Positions 35,692-41,524 of a stretch of 41,524 bases of DNA are shown here, one piece after another; within the stretch, counting starts at the first letter, position 1; each line of letters starts with the position of its first letter. A program made the translations under genes and the position numbers. The notes beneath the pieces were generated by a model. It was not told the origin of the DNA, did no database searches, and saw only the letters and a list, made by a program, of their open reading frames with translations. Source of the stretch: Rhodospirillales bacterium. Its GTDB lineage: Bacteria; Pseudomonadota; Gammaproteobacteria; Nevskiales; Nevskiaceae. The stretch spans positions 1 through 41,524 of the forward strand of contig CAJCJH010000075.1 of assembly GCA_903970615.1 (NCBI GenBank), read 5' to 3'.

Positions 35692-37766
35692 GCCAGCCAT
35701 CGCTCATGGTTTCGTTTTTTGGCGAACTGCAGCGCCGCCACGTCTACAAGGTCGGCGCGATGTACGCGGTGGCCGGCTGGCTGCTGGTGCAGGTGATCAC
35801 GCAGGTGTTTCCGATCTATGACATCAGCGCGCATGTTCAGCGTGTGTTCGTCGGCGTGATCGTCGCGGGCTTTCCGGTCGCGGTGGTGCTGGCCTGGCTG
35901 TTCGACATCACGCCTGCGGGCATCGTGAGAACCGAAAGCCTGCCCGCAAGCGGCGAAAGCCCGGCTGCGGTTCGGGAGCGGCGTGGCACAGATCGAAAAC
36001 TCAACTATGTGCTGGGTGCGCTGCTGGTCATCGGCATCGGCTATGTCGTGCTCGAACACGCGCTGCTGAGTCGCCCCGCTGACGCGCCAGCCGTGGCCGC
36101 AGCACAAGACAAATCCATTGCCGTACTGCCGTTCGAGAACCTCTCCGACGACAAGGCCAACGCCTATTTCGCCGAAGGCATTCAGGACGAAATCCTGACC
36201 CGGCTTGCGAAAATCGGCGCGCTCAAGGTGATCGCACGCACCTCGACACAGGCGCTTGCGGCCAAGCCGGGCAACCTGGCCGAGATCGCCAAGCAGCTCG
36301 GTGTCGTCAATATCGTTGAAGGCAGCGTGCAGAAAGTCGGCGATGCCGTCCACATCAACATCCAGCTGATCAAGGCCGCCGACGAAAGCCATCTCTGGGC
36401 GGAAAGCTACAACCGCCGGCTTGATGACGTGTTTGCGGTCGAAGGCGAGGTGGCGCAGACCGTGGCCGACACGCTCAACGCGAAGCTCAGCGGACTGGAG
36501 CAGCAAGCGGTGACAGCGCGACCGACGACCAATCCAGCTGCCTATGAGGCCTATGCGCGCGGCCGTGCGATCGAGACCGCAGCGTTTGATATGCCGCACG
36601 AAGCCAACGCACTGGCGGCCTACGAGGAGGCCGTGCAGCTTGATCCGAATTTCGCCCAAGCCTGGGCCGACATCGGCAGCGTCGCCAGCCTTCTGTATTT
36701 CAACGGAGAGAGCATTGCGCCGGATTTCGTCCGCAAAGCCGCGGAGACGGCGATGGCGCTCAATCCGCAGCTTGGCGAAGCCTGGCGCGCGCAAGGCGAT
36801 TACCGCTACCACGTACTGCGCGATATGGCGGGCGCCGTGCCGTTGTATGAGAAGGCGCAGCAGCTATTGCCCAACGACGCGCGCGTCCATGTCGCGTTGG
36901 CGAGAGTGAATCGTCGGCTGGGAAATTGGCAGGAGTCGCTCGCGCACATGCGCGCCGGCGCGGTGCTTGACCCGTCGAATGTGCCATTGCTGGACGAAGA
37001 GAGCGATCAGCTCCTTTTCTACCTGCGCCGCTTCGACGAGGAACGCGATGTGCTGAGCCACGCACTGAAGCTGGCACCCGGCGATACTGACGCCATCGCC
37101 GCGATGGCGCTGCTGGAGCAGGCGGATGGCCATCTCGATGCCGCTGCCGGCTGGGTATCGCAACTGCCGCCGCACTACGACGTGGCCGGCTGGTATAACT
37201 ACGCGCCGCTGAACCAATACACGTATGAGCGCCGCAACGACAAGGTAATCGAGCTGGCTGAGGCCAGTCTGCCGCCGGGCGAAGGACCGCTGCCGTTGAA
37301 TAGCGCGCTCTACATCGCGATCATGCTCGCGCAAGCGCAGATGCGCTCCGGTCACGCCGACGCCGCACGCGCGACGTATTTGCGCGTCATCCGCTCGATC
37401 AAGCCGACCGCCGACACCCCGGTGCGGATCGACGATGAAGTCGAGTTGAATACCTTGGCGCTGGCCTATGCGGGTATCGGCGACAAGGCCGCCGCTCAGG
37501 ACGCGAGTGCACGCGCGCTGGACGCTTACCGCGACGATGCGATCAACCACGCCGCCAGCGAGATCGGCAAGGCGATCGTCGACATCGAGACCGGCAATCG
37601 CGAAGCCGCGATCGCCGCACTGCCGCATCTGCTGCAAGTCCCTGCCGGTCTTACCGTCGGCCTGCTCAAGCTGGACCCGGTGTGGGATGCCATCCGCGAT
37701 GATCCGCGCGTACAGAAGTTGATCGCCGATCACGCGCCGGCTGCCGAAGCGGGGATGAAACCATGA
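35688..37766 (+). CDS. TolB-like/TPR membrane protein, array copy 2
   Basis: 692 residues. The N-terminal membrane module is almost the same as in copies 1 and 4 (YKVGAMYAVAGWLLVQVITQ), ending in LPASGESPAAVRERR and a third membrane segment (LNYVLGALLVIGIGYVVLEH). The TolB-like domain starts at KSIAVLPFENLSDD (142) and is of the second subtype, shared with copy 4: YFAEGIQDEILTRLAKIGALKVIARTST, NIVEGSVQK, HINIQLI. The TPR part runs from about 280 to 600 and is the longest of the complete copies (PNFAQAWADIGSVASL, PQLGEAWRAQGDYRY). No enzyme motif is visible. It overlaps both neighbours by four bases. Confidence 0.88.
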   Translation: MSQPSLMVSFFGELQRRHVYKVGAMYAVAGWLLVQVITQVFPIYDISAHVQRVFVGVIVAGFPVAVVLAWLFDITPAGIVRTESLPASGESPAAVRERRGTDRKLNYVLGALLVIGIGYVVLEHALLSRPADAPAVAAAQDKSIAVLPFENLSDDKANAYFAEGIQDEILTRLAKIGALKVIARTSTQALAAKPGNLAEIAKQLGVVNIVEGSVQKVGDAVHINIQLIKAADESHLWAESYNRRLDDVFAVEGEVAQTVADTLNAKLSGLEQQAVTARPTTNPAAYEAYARGRAIETAAFDMPHEANALAAYEEAVQLDPNFAQAWADIGSVASLLYFNGESIAPDFVRKAAETAMALNPQLGEAWRAQGDYRYHVLRDMAGAVPLYEKAQQLLPNDARVHVALARVNRRLGNWQESLAHMRAGAVLDPSNVPLLDEESDQLLFYLRRFDEERDVLSHALKLAPGDTDAIAAMALLEQADGHLDAAAGWVSQLPPHYDVAGWYNYAPLNQYTYERRNDKVIELAEASLPPGEGPLPLNSALYIAIMLAQAQMRSGHADAARATYLRVIRSIKPTADTPVRIDDEVELNTLALAYAGIGDKAAAQDASARALDAYRDDAINHAASEIGKAIVDIETGNREAAIAALPHLLQVPAGLTVGLLKLDPVWDAIRDDPRVQKLIADHAPAAEAGMKP

Positions 37767-39550
37767 GCATCAAGCCCTCCTTCTTCGCCGAACTCCAGCG
37801 CCGCCACGTCTCCAAGGTCGGCGCGATGTATGCCGTGGCTGGCTGGCTGCTGGTGCAGGTCGCCACCCAGGTATTTCCGTTCTTCGAGGTGTCGAATGCG
37901 GCGGTGCGATGGGTGGTGATCGCGGTGATCGCCGGCTTCCCCGTCGCGCTGGTGCTGGCCTGGATTTTCGATCTCACACCGCAGGGCCTCGTGCGTACCG
38001 CGGACGTTCCGGCGAGCGGCGAAAGTCCGGCAACCCAGAAGCAGCGGCGTGGCATGGATCGCCGGCTCAATTACCTGCTCGGTAGCCTGCTCCTGCTCAG
38101 CCTTGGCTATCTGGTACTGGATCACACACTGCTGCGGCGCGCCACATCTGGCGATGGCAATGACGGCTCGATCGCCGTGCTGCCGCTGGCCAATACCAGC
38201 GGCGATCCGGCCAACGAGTATTTCTCCGATGGTCTTTCGGAAGAACTGATCGCCGTGCTGGCGAAGATTCCGCATCTCAAGTTGATCGGCCGCAGTTCCT
38301 CGTTCCAGTTCAAGAACCAGTCCGTGGATAGCCGCAGCATCGGCGAAAAGCTCGGCGTGGCGAACCTGCTCGAAGGCAGCGTGCGCCGGCAGGGCGAGCG
38401 CGTGCGCATCGTCGCCGAGCTGATCCGTGCTGCGGACGGCCGCGAGCTGTGGTCGGAGACCTACGATCGTGAGCTGAAGGATGTGTTCGCGGTGCAGAGC
38501 GAAATCGCCGCCGCGGTCGCCGACCAACTCAAGCTGCATCTGCTCGGCGATGTCGGCGCGCCGCGCGCGGCCTCGACCACACAGAACCTCGAAGCCCACA
38601 ACGCGCTGCTGCAGGGCGATTTCCATTTCGCGCGACTGACGCCGGAAGACTCGCACAAGGCGATCGAGTACTACGACGAAGCCATCCGCCTCGACCCCGG
38701 TTACGCGCTGGCCTATGCGCGGCTCTCCATCGCCTGGCGCTTTCTGGCGGCGAGCTACCTGGAGGGTGCGGAAGTCGACGAGGGCTACGCGCACGCGCGC
38801 CGCGCCGCCGAGCAGGCGCTCACACTGGCACCCGATCTGGCCCAAGGGCACGAAGCGCTGGGCGGGCTGCGCCTGACGCCCGATCTGGACTTCGCCGCCG
38901 CTGAAACCGAACTGCGCCGCGCCGTCGAGCTGGCGCCCGCTCTTGCCGGCGCAAGGCAAGTGCTGGCCTATGTGCTGGCTGCGCAAGGGCGCTACGCCGA
39001 GGCCGAAGCCGCATTCCGCCGCGCGATCGAGCTCGATCCGCTGTTGGTCGTGACACAGGTCAACCTGGCGCGCATGCTGGTTGCGCTCGGCCGGCTGGAC
39101 GAAGCCGAAGCTTTGCTGAGTCACACGATCGCCCAGCAACCCACTGCCTTTCACCAGTACGTCCACCTGGTGACGATTGATCTGCTGCGCCACGATGTCG
39201 CCGCCGCAGCCCGCGACGCCGAGCGCGAGCATCCCGGCTTCTGGCTCGACTTCGAACGCGCGCTGGTGAAGCAGGCGCAAGGCGACCCCCACGCCGCCGC
39301 CGCCGCGCTGCAGGACTTCATCGCCAAGCATCAGGACACCGGCGCCTTCCAGATCGCCGAGTTGTACGCGCTGCGCAAGGAGCCGGACAAGGTGTTCGAG
39401 TGGCTCGATCGCTCCCTTCAGGTGCATGACTCCGGCCTCACGCAACTGGTCACGATGCCCTTCGTCGATGCCTACAAGTCCGACCCGCGCTTCATCGCGC
39501 TGTGCCGCAAACTGAAGATCGATCCGGCCGTACTGGCGGAGCTGCCATGA
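37763..39550 (+). CDS. TolB-like/TPR membrane protein, array copy 3
   Basis: 595 residues. The membrane module is the most divergent of the four (SKVGAMYAVAGWLLVQVATQVFPFFEVS, WIFDLTPQGLVRTADVPASGESPATQKQ). The TolB-like domain begins at GSIAVLPLANTSGD (135), lacking the Lys found before SIAVLPF in the others, and is of the SDG subtype like copy 1: EYFSDGLSEELI, LLEGSVRRQGERVRI, LWSETYDRELKDVFAVQSEIA. TPR repeats follow from about 273, well formed (AIEYYDEAIRLDPGYALAYARLS, YAEAEAAFRRAIELDP). Starts in an ATGA overlap with copy 2 and ends in one with copy 4. Confidence 0.88.
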   Translation: MSIKPSFFAELQRRHVSKVGAMYAVAGWLLVQVATQVFPFFEVSNAAVRWVVIAVIAGFPVALVLAWIFDLTPQGLVRTADVPASGESPATQKQRRGMDRRLNYLLGSLLLLSLGYLVLDHTLLRRATSGDGNDGSIAVLPLANTSGDPANEYFSDGLSEELIAVLAKIPHLKLIGRSSSFQFKNQSVDSRSIGEKLGVANLLEGSVRRQGERVRIVAELIRAADGRELWSETYDRELKDVFAVQSEIAAAVADQLKLHLLGDVGAPRAASTTQNLEAHNALLQGDFHFARLTPEDSHKAIEYYDEAIRLDPGYALAYARLSIAWRFLAASYLEGAEVDEGYAHARRAAEQALTLAPDLAQGHEALGGLRLTPDLDFAAAETELRRAVELAPALAGARQVLAYVLAAQGRYAEAEAAFRRAIELDPLLVVTQVNLARMLVALGRLDEAEALLSHTIAQQPTAFHQYVHLVTIDLLRHDVAAAARDAEREHPGFWLDFERALVKQAQGDPHAAAAALQDFIAKHQDTGAFQIAELYALRKEPDKVFEWLDRSLQVHDSGLTQLVTMPFVDAYKSDPRFIALCRKLKIDPAVLAELP

Positions 39551-41524
39551 ACGCACCGACGGCCCGGCCCTCGTTCTTCGCCGAACTTCAGCGCCGCAAC
39601 GTCTACAAGGTCGGCGCGATGTACGCGGTGGCCGGCTGGCTGCTGGTGCAGGTCATCACGCAGGTGTTTCCGATCTACGAGATCAGCACGCACGTGCAGC
39701 GAATCTTCGTGGGCCTGATCGTCGCAGGCTTCCCGATTGCGCTGGTGCTGGCCTGGCTGTTCGACATCACGCCTGCGGGCATCGTGAGAACCGAAAGCCT
39801 GCCCGCAAGCGGCGAAAGCCCGGCCGCGGTTCGCGAGCGGCGCAGTGCCGATCGCAAGCTCAACTACGTGCTCGGTGCACTGCTTGTCATCGGCATCGGC
39901 TACGTCATCCTCGATCACAGCCTGCTGCGCCGCTCTGCCGAAGCGCGAGTCACCGATGCGGCGAGCGACAAGTCGATCGCGGTGCTGCCGTTCGAGAATC
40001 TCTCCGACGACAAGGCCAATGGTTACTTCGCGGTCGGCATCCAGGACGAGATCCTGACGCGGCTGGCGAAGATTGGCGCACTCAAGGTGGTGTCGCGCAC
40101 ATCCACCGAGCAGTTCGCCAGCCATCCGGGCAATCTGTCAGATATCGCCGGCAAGCTGGGCGTGGCCAACATCGTCGAAGGCACCGTGCAGAAGGCCGGC
40201 GAGGCGGTGCACATCAACGTACAGTTGATCCGTGCGGCGACCGACGAGCATCTCTGGGCCGAGACTTACGACCGCAAGCTGGACAACATCTTCGGCGTCG
40301 AGGGCGAGGTCGCCGGTGCCATCGCCGATGCCCTCAAGGCGCGGCTCAACGGCAATGAACGTACCGAGCTGGCGAGCAAGCCGACGCTGAACGCCGAAGC
40401 CTACGACTTCTACCTGCGCGGCCTGAGCGATTACCGCCGGGTCTTCGGGGTCGAAGACCTGCTGTCCGCGTCCGCCAATTTCGCCGAGGCGGTCAAGCGC
40501 GATCCGAATTTCATGCAGGCATGGGCCTACCGCTCGGTCACCGATGGTCTGATCTACTTCCAGGCCATCGACCACAGCGCGGCGCGTCTGGAAGCCGCAC
40601 GCCGGGGTGCCGAGCGTGCGATGCAGCTTGCGCCGGAGTCTCCCGAGGCCTGGATCGCGCGCGGCGAGTTCCTGTATCGCACGCTGGATTTCGACGGTGC
40701 CCGCACCGCCCTGGGCGAGGCGCTCAAGCGTCAGCCCAACAATGCGGAGGCTCTCGCGGAGCTGGGCTATGTCGAGCGCCGCGCCGGCCATTACGAACTG
40801 GCCATCGAGCGCCTGCAGCAGGTGCTGCAGGTTGATCCGGGAAATCTCAGAGACCTCACCGGTTTGGGCGAGACCCTGATGTTTGTCGGCCGGCCGGCCG
40901 AAGCGCGCCTCTGGGTCGACAAGGCCTTGGCACTGCGGCCGGGCGATGTTTCTGCAACCGTACTCAAGGCCTTGACCTATCTGTACGAGGGCAATCTGGA
41001 TGTTGCCGGCGCCTTGCTCGACCCGATGCCGCTGCAGCTCGCCGACTATTTCAAACTGCAAACGCAAGTCCAGCTGCGCGACTACCGCCGCGATTTCCAC
41101 GCCGGCGCCAGCGCCATCCAGGCCCTGCTGTCAGCGCCGGACTTCGCTCTCGATGGGCTCACCGCGCAATGCTATCCGTTGCTGGCTTGGAACCAGCGCT
41201 GGGCCGGGGACGAGAACGCCGCGCAGGCTACGTTCAGGGAAGCTCGAGACAAGCTGCGCGCCCTGCGCGAACGTCTGGGCGACAACGGTTACATTGCCTC
41301 CAGCCTGGCCCTGATCGAAGCCGGTCTTGGCGACGCGCAGGCCGCCGAACGCGAAGGACGGCTGGGTGTGGAGCTGCCCGGCAAGGACCAGTTCAATCGC
41401 GCCGGCCAGCTCACGATTCTGGCCCAGGCACTGGCCCTGTCCGACCGGCGCGACGCGGCGTTTGCCGTCCTCCACGAGCTGGTGGCCAACCCGGTTGGCG
41501 AGAGCGCTGCCGATCTGCGCCTGT
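39547..41524 (+). CDS. TolB-like/TPR membrane protein, array copy 4 (3' end outside window)
   Basis: The ATG at 39547 overlaps the copy 3 stop as ATGA; the frame stays open to the last base, giving 659 codons with no stop, so the gene continues past the window. The order is the same: basic start RPSFFAELQRRNVYKV, three membrane segments in the first 120 residues, TolB-like domain from KSIAVLPFENLSDD (142) of the copy 2 subtype (YFAVGIQDEILTRLAKIGALKVVSRTST, NIVEGTVQK), and TPR repeats from about 281 (PNFMQAWAYRSVTDG, PNNAEALAELGYVERRAGHYELAIERL). Bases 39743-39824 are identical to 35884-35965 of copy 2. Further copies may follow. Confidence 0.86.
   Translation, partial: MNAPTARPSFFAELQRRNVYKVGAMYAVAGWLLVQVITQVFPIYEISTHVQRIFVGLIVAGFPIALVLAWLFDITPAGIVRTESLPASGESPAAVRERRSADRKLNYVLGALLVIGIGYVILDHSLLRRSAEARVTDAASDKSIAVLPFENLSDDKANGYFAVGIQDEILTRLAKIGALKVVSRTSTEQFASHPGNLSDIAGKLGVANIVEGTVQKAGEAVHINVQLIRAATDEHLWAETYDRKLDNIFGVEGEVAGAIADALKARLNGNERTELASKPTLNAEAYDFYLRGLSDYRRVFGVEDLLSASANFAEAVKRDPNFMQAWAYRSVTDGLIYFQAIDHSAARLEAARRGAERAMQLAPESPEAWIARGEFLYRTLDFDGARTALGEALKRQPNNAEALAELGYVERRAGHYELAIERLQQVLQVDPGNLRDLTGLGETLMFVGRPAEARLWVDKALALRPGDVSATVLKALTYLYEGNLDVAGALLDPMPLQLADYFKLQTQVQLRDYRRDFHAGASAIQALLSAPDFALDGLTAQCYPLLAWNQRWAGDENAAQATFREARDKLRALRERLGDNGYIASSLALIEAGLGDAQAAEREGRLGVELPGKDQFNRAGQLTILAQALALSDRRDAAFAVLHELVANPVGESAADLRL

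Noticed and set aside
37730-39556. 608-codon minus-strand frame over array copy 3
   Set aside because: Antisense shadow; the plus strand carries recognisable membrane, TolB-like and TPR motifs.
33850-41524. Adenylate cyclase function for the TolB/TPR array
   Set aside because: The TolB-like and TPR parts resemble the tails of class III adenylate cyclases, but no cyclase catalytic domain is present in any copy.

Overview
This 41.5 kb window looks like chromosomal core sequence of a GC-rich gammaproteobacterium. The gene orders initiator tRNA-rimP-nusA-infB-rbfA-truB-rpsO-pnp, smc-zipA-ligA and yciO-(M50 protease-like)-trpS-scpA-scpB-rluB are gammaproteobacterial. An SMC-ScpAB condensin (not MukBEF) together with ZipA and NusA/IF2 of this type suggests a Lysobacterales (Xanthomonadales)-like lineage. 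That placement is inference from gene content; no 16S rRNA gene is present. No prophage, insertion sequence or CRISPR array was seen.

Layout. 1-3243: the end of a lipoprotein-like gene, a small doubtful ORF, a MsbA-type ABC exporter and a convergent small secreted protein. 3554-4558: a flavin reductase with a C-terminal MarR-like domain. 4655-13508: the transcription/translation cluster, with a good promoter ahead of an initiator tRNA, then rimP, nusA, infB, rbfA, truB, rpsO and pnp. rpsO has its own promoter in the end of truB, and a terminator hairpin overlaps its stop codon. 13509-13954: a structured gap between convergent genes. 13955-17116 (minus strand): a tight operon queF - ceramidase-like - deoxyinosine glycosylase - gluQ - phaR, divergent from smc. 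It joins an early step (QueF) and a late step (GluQ) of queuosine tRNA modification. 17285-23830: smc, zipA and ligA with overlapping ends. 23889-26404: an unrecognised membrane protein and a PilJ-type sensor diguanylate cyclase. 26459-27269 (minus): yciB and bolA. 27518-32804: yciO, an M50 protease-like membrane protein, trpS, scpA, scpB and rluB. 33070-33474: a VOC (glyoxalase-fold) protein.

33850 to the window end: four tandem paralogues, the last running off the edge, each overlapping the next by the four bases ATGA. Each has three N-terminal membrane segments, a TolB-N/FlgO-like domain of the kind found in COG5616 proteins, and TPR repeats. By their TolB-like domain they alternate in two subtypes (1 and 3 versus 2 and 4), while their membrane modules are almost the same. 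Copies 2 and 4 share an 82-base perfect match. Upstream lies a short decayed inverted copy of the 5' end of this gene family. This array is the best candidate for an undescribed system here; its function cannot be read from the sequence.

A second highlight is the M50-family protein, which carries RExxR where the zinc-binding HExxH should be, so it is probably not an active metalloprotease.
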